Shown here in pieces: positions 1 to 8,364 of a stretch of DNA of 34,235 nucleotides. Source of the DNA: Pseudomonadota bacterium. Its GTDB lineage: Bacteria > Desulfobacterota > Binatia > UBA1149. The notes beneath the pieces are model-generated. The model worked only from the letters and a program-made list of their open reading frames with translations, was not told where the DNA came from and ran no database searches. The stretch is from NCBI GenBank assembly GCA_014382245.1, contig JACNKC010000070.1:17941-52175 (forward strand), in the 5' to 3' direction. Made by a program: the position numbers and the translations under genes. The stretch's first letter is position 1. Every line of letters begins with the position of its first letter.

Positions 1-719
1 CTTCCTGCGGCAGCATAAGCGTGCTGGTCGAAGTGCTGGCTGGCGATGAACCGGCGCTCGACCTGGCGCTGGCCGAGCTCGCCGCGGGGCGTGCCTGCTC
101 CCTGGTGACAGCCTTGCCGCCGGGGTCGGGAAGGCTGTGTATCGACCACGACGACAACAGGGCGGGCGATATGCAGGGCAGCCTGGGAGCGCTTACGGCA
201 GCGCAACTGCGAGACTCCAGCGAGGTGTTTTTCGAAGAGCTGGAGCCCGACGAGCCACTGTACATCGTTGGCGCCACCGACACCGCGGCGCAGCTGTGTC
301 GCATGGCCTCGGCCACCGGCTTCGCGGTGACGGTCATAGACCCGCGCGCGGCTTTCGCTCGCCCTGATCGTTTTCAAGATGCGCGGGCACTGTTGTGCGA
401 GTGGCCGCAGGCGGTTTTCAAGCGAGAGGATCTGCCCGTTACGGCCAGCGTTGTTACTCTGAGCCACGACGAGAAGTTTGATATGCCGGCGCTCGAAGCC
501 GCGCTCGCCGCAGACATCCGCTACGTGGGTGCGCTGGGCAGTCGTGCCACCCAGGCCCGTCGTCGTAGTGAGCTGGCTTCGCGCGGGGTCGCAGAAGAAC
601 AGCTCGACAGTATTCACGGGCCGGTGGGGCTCGACCTGGGTGGCGGCGAGCCCGCCGAGATAGCCGTGGCCGTGCTCGCCGAGCTGGTGGCCGCGCGCCA
701 CGGCCGGGCACTGTCGTGA
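1..719 (+). CDS. XdhC/CoxI family molybdenum-hydroxylase maturation protein (5' partial)
   Basis: The frame is open to the window edge (first complete codon at base 3), so the N-terminus is missing. The visible part begins at SCGSISVLVE, the end of the XdhC/CoxI N-terminal domain, where related proteins have a Cys-Gly-Gly stretch. It continues into a Rossmann domain: LYIVGATDTA, then VTVIDPRAAF, SHDEKFDMPALEAAL, YVGALGSRAT, and the closing IHGPVGLDLGGGEPAEIAVA. That order is diagnostic of the family. Such proteins bind the molybdenum cofactor and help insert its mature (sulfurated) form into xanthine-dehydrogenase or CO-dehydrogenase-like enzymes in the cytoplasm. The nucleotide loop reads GATDTA where GAGHVA is usual. 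The stop overlaps the next start as GTGA. The target enzyme is probably encoded upstream, outside the window. The GTG at 21 is only the first in-frame start-like codon, not the real start. Confidence 0.88.
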   Translation, partial: SCGSISVLVEVLAGDEPALDLALAELAAGRACSLVTALPPGSGRLCIDHDDNRAGDMQGSLGALTAAQLRDSSEVFFEELEPDEPLYIVGATDTAAQLCRMASATGFAVTVIDPRAAFARPDRFQDARALLCEWPQAVFKREDLPVTASVVTLSHDEKFDMPALEAALAADIRYVGALGSRATQARRRSELASRGVAEEQLDSIHGPVGLDLGGGEPAEIAVAVLAELVAARHGRALS

Positions 720-1390
720 CCCACGGGCGACTTGTGAGCGGCGTACTGCTGGCCGCCGGTACTTCGTCGCGCATGGGCGAGTGCAAGCCGCTGCTGCCCT
801 GGGGCGAGGTCACGCTGATAGAGGCGGTGACGGCCGAATTGTTGCGGGTTGAGTTCTGCGAGCTGGTGGTCGTGCTGGGTCGCGAGGCCGAGCGCGTAGC
901 CGCGCTGCTCGAGCAGATGGACGACGCGCGGATCACGATAGCCCGCAACCGGGACTACGCCCGCGGCGTGGCCTCGTCGCTGCAAGCGGGCCTGGCGGCC
1001 TGCTCGGCCTCGAGCGAGGCGGCCGCGGTGCTGCTGGGCGATCAACCCACGCTGGGCCACGAGCTGGTCGAGCGGGTGATAGCCGCTTGGTTGGCGGGCG
1101 ACCGCGAAGCCGCGAGACCGGTATACGCGGGTCGGCAAGGCGAAGTAGTACCCGGCCATCCAGTGCTGCTCGGGCGATCGCTGTGGCCGTCGGTAGCCAC
1201 GCTTTCGGGCGAGCAGGGCGCGCGCGAGCTGTTTGCTGCCGATCCATCGCTGTTGCTCGAGCTCGAGCTGGAAGGGCTGCCGCCCCCTGACATCGACAGC
1301 CACGATGATTACCTCGCCGCGCTGGGCGATATGATCGGCGCGGGTGACTTGAAAACGGGTAACTTGAAAAAAGAGCGGCGCATGGGCTAA
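716..1390 (+). CDS. MocA-like molybdenum cofactor nucleotidyltransferase
   Basis: A 224-residue MobA-like NTP transferase. The N-terminus has the nucleotide-binding signature LLAAGTSSRMGECKPLLPW (about residues 11-29). The metal-binding GDQPTL loop is near residue 107, then GHPVLLGRSLW, and near the end DIDSHDDY, which matches the DIDTPEDY motif of the family. Members transfer CMP or GMP to molybdopterin, making the dinucleotide cofactor used by xanthine-dehydrogenase-type enzymes (MCD if MocA-like). The GTG start overlaps the XdhC stop by four bases (GTGA), a sign of translational coupling, and the two jobs belong to one cofactor pathway. A second GTG at 734 would give a start just before SGVLLAAG. 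The C-terminal tail after residue 210 (DLKTGNLKKERR) is polar and looks unconserved. MocA is favoured over MobA from the XdhC neighbour; the sequence alone does not settle CTP against GTP. Confidence 0.85.
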   Translation: MTHGRLVSGVLLAAGTSSRMGECKPLLPWGEVTLIEAVTAELLRVEFCELVVVLGREAERVAALLEQMDDARITIARNRDYARGVASSLQAGLAACSASSEAAAVLLGDQPTLGHELVERVIAAWLAGDREAARPVYAGRQGEVVPGHPVLLGRSLWPSVATLSGEQGARELFAADPSLLLELELEGLPPPDIDSHDDYLAALGDMIGAGDLKTGNLKKERRMG

Positions 1391-1422
1391 CTGGTCGGCG
1401 CTACTACCCACAAAAGAAAACG

Positions 1423-2046
1423 ATGGCAATAGAGATCAAGCAGCAGTTTGAAGTCAGTGCACCTGTCGACGAGGTGTGGGCGTTTGTCATGGACCCGCAT
1501 CGCGTGGCTCCGTGCATGCCCGGCGCCACGCTCGACGAGGTCATCGACGACAAGAACTTTCGCGGTTCGGTTCGCATAAAGGTGGGCGCGGTCTCGGCGG
1601 CCTACAAGGGCAGCGTGTGCATGCAGAAGGCCGACCAGGCAGCTGGCCTGCTCGAGATGCTGGCCGAGGGTAGAGAGACCGGCGGTGGTACGGCCCGCGC
1701 GACCATGACCGCCACCGTGACCGCGGGCGACAACGGCACAACGGCCGTAACCGTGCTCGCGGCGGTGGATATAACCGGTCGCCTGATGCAGGTGGGCGGG
1801 CGCATGATACAGGGCGTGTCGGACCAGCTGTTCAAGCAGTTCGTGCGCAAGCTCAAGGCCGAGCTCGAGGCTGGCGCGGCACCTTCGGGAGCGGAGACTT
1901 CCGGCGCCGCAGACTCCGGCGTGACGGCTGCGGGAGCATCGCCGCCGGCACCGACAGACAACGCCATACGCGTGCTACCGCTGCTGCTGCGCACCCTGGC
2001 GGTCGCCGTAGCCCGTCTGTTCCGCCGCCTGTTCGGCCGTGGCTGA
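1423..2046 (+). CDS. coxG: CoxG-like SRPBCC-fold protein with C-terminal membrane anchor
   Basis: Residues 1-150 form a START/SRPBCC domain of the carbon monoxide dehydrogenase subunit G family: the opening IEIKQQFEVSAPVDEVWAFV, the MPGATLDEV turn, and GRLMQVGGRMIQGVSDQLF at the end of the domain are all typical. A low-complexity Ala/Ser/Gly/Pro linker (about 150-180) follows, then a hydrophobic amphipathic segment rich in Leu and Arg (about 183-207) likely to bind the inner face of the membrane. CoxG proteins link molybdenum hydroxylases of the CO-dehydrogenase type to the membrane and its quinone pool. The gene starts 33 bases after the MocA stop and ends the accessory cluster, so the enzyme served should be a CoxMSL-like or xanthine-dehydrogenase-like complex encoded upstream. 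The substrate need not be CO, since the family is broad. Confidence 0.85.
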   Translation: MAIEIKQQFEVSAPVDEVWAFVMDPHRVAPCMPGATLDEVIDDKNFRGSVRIKVGAVSAAYKGSVCMQKADQAAGLLEMLAEGRETGGGTARATMTATVTAGDNGTTAVTVLAAVDITGRLMQVGGRMIQGVSDQLFKQFVRKLKAELEAGAAPSGAETSGAADSGVTAAGASPPAPTDNAIRVLPLLLRTLAVAVARLFRRLFGRG

Positions 2047-2056
2047 GAGTAAAACA

Positions 2057-2071
2057 GCCGCGCAAAGCGGC
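2057..2071. terminator. Short GC hairpin after coxG
   Basis: GCCGC and GCGGC separated by five bases (GCAAA) form a short stem 10 bases after the coxG stop. No T run follows, so it is at best a weak or Rho-assisted terminator. It does separate the molybdenum-accessory genes from the promoter of the carboxylase beta gene. Confidence 0.3.
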
Positions 2072-2081
2072 GCTCCAAGGC

Positions 2082-2095
2082 TAGAACGTGTTGCA
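2082..2095. promoter_or_regulatory. KstR-type palindromic operator TAGAACGTGTTGCA with overlapping promoter
   Basis: The 14-mer fits TnnAACnnGTTnnA, the consensus reported for the TetR-family repressor KstR of mycobacterial sterol catabolism and similar to sites of other lipid-pathway TetR regulators. It shares 13 of 14 bases with the site at 20292-20305. It overlaps a possible -35 box TTGCAA (2091-2096), followed after 17 bases by GATAAT (2114-2119), so a bound repressor would cover the polymerase site. The next gene, the beta subunit, starts at 2188. No TetR gene is present in the window, so the regulator is inferred. Confidence 0.6.
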
Positions 2096-2187
2096 ATATG
2101 ACTCGCGGCCACCGATAATCCGCCCGCGCGGCCGGAACGGGGGCAGTTTCGCTCCGCCGGCGCTCAAAAGGAAGGAGACCACCGAGA

Positions 2188-4329
2188 ATGTCACGTTATG
2201 TTGTAGCCTGCGACGCGGGCGGGACGATGACCGATGTCATCATCGTCGATGAAGAAGGACGCAGTGTCATAGGAAAGGCGCCCACTTCGCCGCAGGACGA
2301 GAGCATCGGCTACATGGAGTCCTTCTGGGAAGCCCTGGAGTTCATGGGCATAGACCGTGAACAGGGTGCGCAGTTCGGAGGGCAGGTCGAGACCGCCATC
2401 TACACCGGCACCTCGATGCTCAACACGGTGATCAACCTGAGCGGCTACCGTACCGGTCTGCTCGTCACTCGCGGGTTTGAAGACGTCATCGCCCAGGGCC
2501 GCGGTTCGCAGACTTTTATCAACGCCCAGTGGACCGAGATCACGCACATGCAGTACCGCAAGCACCGCACGCCGCTGGTGCCGCGCAGCCTGGCCCGCGG
2601 CGTGACCGAGCGCGTGGACATGTTCGGGCAGGTGGTCATCCCGATGTACGAGCACGAGGTCGCTCAGGGCGTGCGCGAGCTGCTCGTGGACGAACAGGTA
2701 GAAGCCATCGCCATCGTATTTCTGCAGTCGTTCAACAATGCCACCCACGAACGGCGCGCAGCCGAGATCGCCCGCGAGGTCATGAAAGAGACCGGCCGTG
2801 AGGTGGTGCTCGAGCTGTCGAGCGAGGTAGCCCCCACCACCCGTGAGGTGTCGCGTGCCAACGCCACCGTGGTGCAGGCCTACGCGAGCGACCCCGCGCG
2901 CAAGCAGCTGCTGCGCATTGAAGAAGAAATGAAGGGCGTAGGTTACGAACACAGCCTCAAGACCGTGCTCGGCTATGGCGGCATCACCAACATACGCTAC
3001 CCGCGTCTGTTCGAGGCCGCCATGTCTGGTCCGGTGGGCGGACTGATGGGGGCAAAGTACCTGTCGAGCGTGATCGGTGAGGACAATATAGTGTGCTCCG
3101 ACGTTGGCGGCACCTCGTTTGACGCCGGTGCCATCACCGCAGGCGTTCTGCCCATCGACCGCGAGCCCGGTTTCCAGGACATGTACGTCAACGTGCCCAT
3201 GCTCGGCATCACTTCCATAGGCGCGGGCACGGGCACTTACATACGGCTTGATCCGCAGACCAATCGCATCAAGCTCGGCCCCGACTCGGCCGGCGGTACA
3301 CCGGGGCCGGCCTTCCTGGAGGCCGGCAACACCACGCCGACCATCAACGACGTCAACCTGTTGCTGGGCATACTCAACGAGGACAACTACCTGGGCGGTA
3401 AGCTGTCGGTAAACAAGCAGGTGTCTTACGATACCTTCAAGGAGAAGGTAGCCGACCCCCTGGGGCTGGACGTCTACGTGGCAGCAGAGACCTGTCTCGA
3501 GTTGCTCAACGTGATGATGCGCGAGCACCTGGTGCGCAGCCTCATGGTCGGGCACGACTTGAGAGAGTACGTGTTGCTGGGCTACGGCGGCGGTGGTCCC
3601 ATGCACCTGCTGGGCTACGCGGGCGATCATCCGTGGAAGGCGGTGGCAACCGTGCCGCACGCAGGCGGGTTCTCGGCCTGGGGCGGAGCCTGCATGGACT
3701 ACTCGCACCGACGCCATAAAAGCGTGCAGGCCCTGCTCACGCCCGAGCTGGACGATGCAACCCGGCTTGCCTACGTGGCGCCGGTGGCGCAGGCATGGCG
3801 CGATCTCGAGACCGAACTGCTCGAAGAGCTGCAGGAAGAGGGATTCGCCCGCGACCAGATCACTCTCAACCAGGTGGCCTACGTGCGCTACTTTGGTCAG
3901 CTCGAGGATGTGGAGGTCGACTCGCCGGTGACCACGCTCGAGAACCTCGACGATCTCGGCCAGCTCATAACTGCGTTCGAGGGCCTGTACACGAAGATGT
4001 TTACGCTGGCAGCAAAGCCCGACGTGGGCAGCTACCTGATCACCGAGGTCTGTGTAACGGCCAAGGTGGCCACCGTTAAGCCGCAACTGCGGCGCCACGA
4101 GCTGGCTGACAAGAAACCCAGCAAGGAAGCCTTCAAGTTTACCCGGCCCGTGTTCCAGGGTGGCGAGTGGAACGACGCCGACATATGGCGCATGGAGTCA
4201 CTCGTGCCGGGCAACGAGATCGAGGGCCTGGCGGTCATCGAGGCATCGAACACCACGCTGTTCGTTCCCCGCGAATGGAAACTGCGTATTGACGAGCACG
4301 ACATCTACTGGCTCACCCGCGCCGAGTAG
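2188..4329 (+). CDS. Acetone-carboxylase-type ketone carboxylase, beta subunit (HyuA/OplA superfamily)
   Basis: At 713 residues this matches the length of acetone carboxylase beta subunits (about 717). The N-terminus shows the ASKHA phosphate loop VACDAGGTMTDVIIVDEEG, with the DAGGTMTD form typical of acetone and acetophenone carboxylases; hydantoinases usually read DxGGTFTD. Further family segments are IYTGTSMLNTVI (residues 71-82), LLVTRGFEDVI, the second phosphate loop CSDVGGTSFDAGAI (about 305-318), and LGYGGGGPMH (about 466-475). In the known enzymes this subunit uses ATP to phosphorylate the ketone enol and bicarbonate before carboxylation on the alpha subunit, in the cytoplasm. A strong AAGGAAGGAG ribosome site precedes the ATG. 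Oddly, no alpha or gamma gene follows; these lie at 20366-23143. Acetone as the substrate is not established; the family also acts on acetophenone and other ketones. Confidence 0.88.
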   Translation: MSRYVVACDAGGTMTDVIIVDEEGRSVIGKAPTSPQDESIGYMESFWEALEFMGIDREQGAQFGGQVETAIYTGTSMLNTVINLSGYRTGLLVTRGFEDVIAQGRGSQTFINAQWTEITHMQYRKHRTPLVPRSLARGVTERVDMFGQVVIPMYEHEVAQGVRELLVDEQVEAIAIVFLQSFNNATHERRAAEIAREVMKETGREVVLELSSEVAPTTREVSRANATVVQAYASDPARKQLLRIEEEMKGVGYEHSLKTVLGYGGITNIRYPRLFEAAMSGPVGGLMGAKYLSSVIGEDNIVCSDVGGTSFDAGAITAGVLPIDREPGFQDMYVNVPMLGITSIGAGTGTYIRLDPQTNRIKLGPDSAGGTPGPAFLEAGNTTPTINDVNLLLGILNEDNYLGGKLSVNKQVSYDTFKEKVADPLGLDVYVAAETCLELLNVMMREHLVRSLMVGHDLREYVLLGYGGGGPMHLLGYAGDHPWKAVATVPHAGGFSAWGGACMDYSHRRHKSVQALLTPELDDATRLAYVAPVAQAWRDLETELLEELQEEGFARDQITLNQVAYVRYFGQLEDVEVDSPVTTLENLDDLGQLITAFEGLYTKMFTLAAKPDVGSYLITEVCVTAKVATVKPQLRRHELADKKPSKEAFKFTRPVFQGGEWNDADIWRMESLVPGNEIEGLAVIEASNTTLFVPREWKLRIDEHDIYWLTRAE

Positions 4330-4367
4330 GGGGAGGTGTCCAGCTCACTTTCGGTCGCCGGCCGATC

Positions 4368-5072
4368 CTAGGCCGCGTAACGGTCGATGGTTATAGCGTG
4401 GCGGACGTGGCGCAGCAGCTGCGACAGGCCGGGGCCCTCGCGGCGTACCGAGACGCCCTCGTGGGCAAGCTCGAGAATGGGGTAGGATCCGCACTCTCCC
4501 TTTGCTGCTTCACCGGTGACTAATAGTCCCACGCCGCGGCTCCTGGCGAATTCGAGAGCCCGTTGCTCGTCGACGATAGAGCCCAGTGGATCTCCACTGA
4601 TGTTGCAACTGGTGGCAAGCGGCGCGGTGAAGTGCTTGCCCGCCCACATCCCGGGCTCCGCGCTGTGATCAAAGGCAGCTTCAATTTCCTTGACCATCTC
4701 GCGGTGTATGCCGTTGAGCATCAGGGCCTGGTGGGTGCCATCGCGGACGGTGGTGGATTGGAAACCGGGGTGGGCGAAGGGAAATCGCAGTATGACGTCG
4801 GACATGCCCGAGATGGCTTCGGACAAGTGGAATCCATCGGGGAGCCTGTCGTGGTCCAGGCTCTGCCATAAGCGCGCGAGGTCGCCTATCGTGGCGCTGT
4901 AGTTCTTGTTGGGTAGTCGTATCTTGAGCCTGTCGAGATGGCCGACTCCCTGGCTGGTCGGGGCGGCGATGAGTACGTATACCGGTGCCAGCTGGACGAC
5001 CACGGCGTTGACTCGTAACTCGTCAATGATCCTGCCGAACGCGCTTCGGTCGGTGATATCTATGGTTTTCAT
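4368..5072 (-). CDS. YrdC/Sua5-fold protein, divergent
   Basis: A 234-residue protein starting at the ATG of MKTIDITDRS; longer frames run into non-coding sequence, and GGGGAG lies a short distance upstream. It resembles the YrdC domain that makes threonylcarbamoyl-AMP for tRNA t6A: APTSQGVG aligns with the PTETVYGLG region, LKIRLPNKNYSATIGDL with the KxRP..KPL nucleotide-binding stretch, and PLATSCNISGDPLGSIVDE with the PLxSTSANLSG motif. The end, KGECGSYPILELAHEGVSVR, matches the conserved PSTVVDL..G..ILR tail. Several positions differ from housekeeping TsaC (SCNISG for SANLSG), so this may be a paralogue with another carbamoyl-type or regulatory role. It lies 206 bases downstream of the RND pump gene on the same strand and converges with the carboxylase beta gene. 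Confidence 0.62.
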   Translation of the reverse strand: MKTIDITDRSAFGRIIDELRVNAVVVQLAPVYVLIAAPTSQGVGHLDRLKIRLPNKNYSATIGDLARLWQSLDHDRLPDGFHLSEAISGMSDVILRFPFAHPGFQSTTVRDGTHQALMLNGIHREMVKEIEAAFDHSAEPGMWAGKHFTAPLATSCNISGDPLGSIVDEQRALEFARSRGVGLLVTGEAAKGECGSYPILELAHEGVSVRREGPGLSQLLRHVRHAITIDRYAA

Positions 5073-5249
5073 GGCCTGTTTTTCTCCCCGCGGACAGCCT
5101 GATTCAGCAACAGCCGTGCCAGCGTGAAAGAGCAGAAAAACAGCCTGAAAAGGGGGTGGCCGCCGCGGCTGTAAAGAAAGGTTGGCGCCTGCCGGGGGCT
5201 GAGCGCTAAGCCTGGTTGCGAGCGGCTTCAGGGCGCGCCGATCCAGGCA

Positions 5250-5278
5250 GGGCAGGGCAGGGCTGCCGGGGGGGGGGG
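5250..5278 (+). repeat. G-quadruplex-type motif with an 11-G run
   Basis: Four G tracts on the + strand (GGG at 5250, 5255 and 5260, then eleven Gs at 5268-5278) have loops of 2, 2 and 5 bases and fit the canonical quadruplex pattern. The run ends right against the stop codon of the RND gene, which is read on the other strand, so the transcript there carries the C-rich complement. The rest of 5073-5278 shows nothing else clear. Confidence 0.55.
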
Positions 5279-8200
5279 TCAGTCGTGTGTGTAGTCGCTG
5301 AAGTTCACGTTGAAAAAAAGCGCGTACAGGACGGGCACGATACACAGCGTGAGCATGGTGGCGAATATCAGCCCCGCCATGATAGAGATCGCCAGCGGTT
5401 CCCACATCGGCCCGCCGCCAAGATACAGCGGCACAAGTCCGGTCACCGTGGTGGTGGTCGTGAGCAGGATCGGCCGCAGTCGCCGTTGCGCGGCCTCTAT
5501 CACCGCTGCCTGCGGCTCCCTGCCGAACTCGTCGAGTTCGGTCTGTATTCGATCGAGCAGGACGATGGCGTTGTTTATGACTATGCCCGACAACGATATT
5601 ATCCCGAGAAACGTCATGAACCCGAAGTAAGAGCGGGCTACAAGCAGGCCGACAACTACCCCGATTACGCCCAGTGGTATGGTCATCAGTATGATCAACG
5701 GTTTGCGGATCGAGTTGAACTGCATGACCAGGAGCAACACTATGAACATGCCCGCCAGCGGCAGGGTCGATACGAGCGCGGCGTTGGCCTCGCTCGAGCT
5801 TTCTTCTTCGCCACCAAATTCCCAGGAGTACCCGACCGGCCACTCGGCCGAGATTTCTTCAAGCCAGGGTCGCAGCTGGGTGTTCACGTCGTGGGCGGTG
5901 ATTCCACCGCTTACCCCGGATTCTACCGACACGGTTTTTCGGCGGTCTCGGCGTTGGATCTGTGCTGACTGCCAGGCGACTCGAACGTCGGCCACCTGCT
6001 TGAGCGGTACCGACACCCCGGTCGACTGCGAGTAGACATTGATGCCCTCGAGGTTGCCCATGTCGTTGCGATCCAGGGCCTCGGCCCTGAGCGTTATGGG
6101 GATTAAATCGTCGCCCTCGCGGAACTCTGTCGTTTCGAGTCCCGTCAGGTAGGTCTGCAGCGACACGGCTATGTCCTGGGAGCTGACGTGTGCGCGCGTG
6201 GCCCGCGCCTGGTCAATGTCGACGACCAGTTTCTTGGTTTCCGCTCCCCAGTCATCGTCGATGTTGTACGTGCCCGGGATGGACCGGAGCTTGTCCTTCA
6301 CCATGTCGACTATTTCAAAAATCCTGGTCTTGTCAGACCCCGCGATCCGTATTTCTACCGGCGGCCATGCCGGTGGTCCGAGCGCGAGCGGCCGCAGGAC
6401 GGCCTTCACGTCGGGGAAAGTCTTCTCGATGTGTGTCCCCATGACCTCCATCAGCCGGTCAACTTCCGGCCGGCTGGTCGCGTTCAAGAGGTAAACCCCG
6501 ATCTCGGCCCCGCGGTCAGGGGGCGCGTAGGTGAGTATGAAACGGGGCGGTGGCTCGCCGAGATAGGCGGTCCAGCTGGTGATCCCTTCCTGTCGTTCTT
6601 CGCCTGCGGCCAGTTCCGACCGGATGTACTCGTCCATGGCATCAGCCACCGCGACGGTCCTTTCGATGGGCGAACCGACGGGCATCTCCAGGTCGAGCGT
6701 AAAAGTCGGCCTGTCGTTGGGGGGAAAGAAAATTACAGGCACCAGCGAGAACGCGCGCAGGGCGACGACCAGCAGCAACACGGCGCCAACGACGACGACC
6801 AGCGGACGGCGCAACGCCGGCATGAGCAGTCCGCGGTATGTCTTGTAGAGAGTCGAGTCGAAGCTCTCGGGTTTCTCGCTGACTTTCACCTTGAGGAAAA
6901 GCGTGCACAGCATCGGCACCATGGTCAGTGCCAGTACCCACGAACACAGCAAGGTGATCGTCACGACCGAAAAAATGGGCCCGGTGTACTCGCCCGTAGA
7001 GTTGGGCGTTATGAATATGGGTAAGAAGGCGGCGGCCGTCGTGAGAGACGAGGTAAGCAGCGGGATGGTCAATTCACCGGCCGCGTCTATCGCAGCCTGC
7101 CGGGCTGGCTTGCCCGCGCTCATCTGCGTCATCGTGCTCTCGGACATCACGATGGCGTTGTCGACCAGCATCCCGAGCGCGATGATGAGCGCGGCGAGCG
7201 ACATCTGGTCCAGGCCGATTCCCAGGAGGCCCATGACGGCGATGGCTGATACCATTGCCATCGGTACCAGCGAGGCGACGATCAGGCCGCTACGCAAGCC
7301 AAGGGTGATCAGCATGACCAAGGTAACCACGGCCACCGACTGGAGCAGGTTGACCTGGAACGCCGAAATTTTTTGCGAGACCGCCTCGGGCTGAAACTGC
7401 GCGACGGAGATTTCCAGCCCTAGCGGGTACTCGGGGGCGAGCCTATCGACGAGCCGGCTGATGTCTTCGCCCATGGTGATGATGTTGCCACCGTCGCTCA
7501 TCGAAACCGCCAGTCCCAGGCTCGGCACCCCGTTCGAACGCATCAAGCGCTGGGGAGGGTCGATGTAGCTCCTGTGGATGTCCGCCAGGTCTTCGAGGGC
7601 GACCAGGCCATCGGAGTCGGGCAGCTGCACTACCGCGCGGCGGATGTCGTCGACGGTTTCAAAGTTGCCCGTGGGCTCCAGCGTGATGGCCTCGAAGCGG
7701 TTGTAGACCTCTCCGCCCGACAGGACGATGTTCTGTTTTTTAAGTATGTCCTGGAGCTGGCTCGGCGAAAGGCCGTAGCGAGCGAGCCTGGCGTTGGAGA
7801 ACTCGACGAAAACCCTCTCGTCTTGTACGCCCACGATGTCGACCTTGGCCACGTCGGGGACGAACAGGAGTTCGTCGCGTACCTCGTCGGCAACATCCTT
7901 GAGCCTGGCGTAGTCGAATCCCTCACCGGTGAGGGTGAGGATCACCCCGTACACGTCGCCGTATTCGTCGTTAACGTAGGGGCCGTGCACGTTGCTGGGC
8001 AGGTCGCGCGCGGCTTCTTCCATCTTGCGGCGCAGGTTGTCCCAGATGGGCCGGATGTTGTCGAACTCGTCTCGTATGTCGACGTACACGATGGACACGC
8101 CGTTTTTCGATACGCTGCGGACCTCGTCGAGTTCGGGGATGCGCTGGACCTTTTCCTCAATCTTGTCGGTGACGAGTTGCTCAACGCGGTCGGGGCTGGC

Positions 8201-8359
8201 CCCGGGAAAGTACGCGGTCACCACGGCCGTCCGGATGGTAAACCCGGGATCCTCGGCGCGGGGCATACTGTTGTAAGTCGAAATCCCGGCGAACACGGTG
8301 AGCACGAGGGCAACCGTGGTGATGCGGTTCTTCTCGATAGCGATCTTGGCTATGTTCAC
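5279..8359 (-). CDS. RND-family efflux pump, inner-membrane transporter
   Basis: At 1026 residues this is full length for the AcrB-like RND family, which exports drugs, lipids or metabolites using the proton gradient. The layout is standard: a first membrane helix (about residues 13-28), a large periplasmic porter loop, a membrane block around 335-490 including LIIALGMLVDNAIVMSES, a second porter loop, and a final helix block (about 850-1015). In membrane helix 4 the proton-relay pair reads Asp400-Asn401, where AcrB has two Asp residues; one-Asp versions are common in other RND branches. The start is GTG at 8359, five bases after the adaptor stop. Together with the fusion lipoprotein and TolC-like gene it makes a complete tripartite pump. 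The substrate cannot be told from sequence. Confidence 0.93.
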   Translation of the reverse strand: MNIAKIAIEKNRITTVALVLTVFAGISTYNSMPRAEDPGFTIRTAVVTAYFPGASPDRVEQLVTDKIEEKVQRIPELDEVRSVSKNGVSIVYVDIRDEFDNIRPIWDNLRRKMEEAARDLPSNVHGPYVNDEYGDVYGVILTLTGEGFDYARLKDVADEVRDELLFVPDVAKVDIVGVQDERVFVEFSNARLARYGLSPSQLQDILKKQNIVLSGGEVYNRFEAITLEPTGNFETVDDIRRAVVQLPDSDGLVALEDLADIHRSYIDPPQRLMRSNGVPSLGLAVSMSDGGNIITMGEDISRLVDRLAPEYPLGLEISVAQFQPEAVSQKISAFQVNLLQSVAVVTLVMLITLGLRSGLIVASLVPMAMVSAIAVMGLLGIGLDQMSLAALIIALGMLVDNAIVMSESTMTQMSAGKPARQAAIDAAGELTIPLLTSSLTTAAAFLPIFITPNSTGEYTGPIFSVVTITLLCSWVLALTMVPMLCTLFLKVKVSEKPESFDSTLYKTYRGLLMPALRRPLVVVVGAVLLLVVALRAFSLVPVIFFPPNDRPTFTLDLEMPVGSPIERTVAVADAMDEYIRSELAAGEERQEGITSWTAYLGEPPPRFILTYAPPDRGAEIGVYLLNATSRPEVDRLMEVMGTHIEKTFPDVKAVLRPLALGPPAWPPVEIRIAGSDKTRIFEIVDMVKDKLRSIPGTYNIDDDWGAETKKLVVDIDQARATRAHVSSQDIAVSLQTYLTGLETTEFREGDDLIPITLRAEALDRNDMGNLEGINVYSQSTGVSVPLKQVADVRVAWQSAQIQRRDRRKTVSVESGVSGGITAHDVNTQLRPWLEEISAEWPVGYSWEFGGEEESSSEANAALVSTLPLAGMFIVLLLVMQFNSIRKPLIILMTIPLGVIGVVVGLLVARSYFGFMTFLGIISLSGIVINNAIVLLDRIQTELDEFGREPQAAVIEAAQRRLRPILLTTTTTVTGLVPLYLGGGPMWEPLAISIMAGLIFATMLTLCIVPVLYALFFNVNFSDYTHD

Positions 8360-8364
8360 GGTTT

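Noticed and set aside
2191-4098. A 635-codon open frame antisense to the carboxylase beta gene
   Set aside because: It is a mirror of the strongly conserved beta-subunit frame in GC-rich DNA and shows no family motif, signal peptide or own ribosome site.
5073-5843. Extended N-terminus of the YrdC-like protein into the RND gene
   Set aside because: The extra part is low-complexity Arg/Pro/His-rich shadow sequence antiparallel in frame to real coding; the YrdC-like domain starts at 5072.
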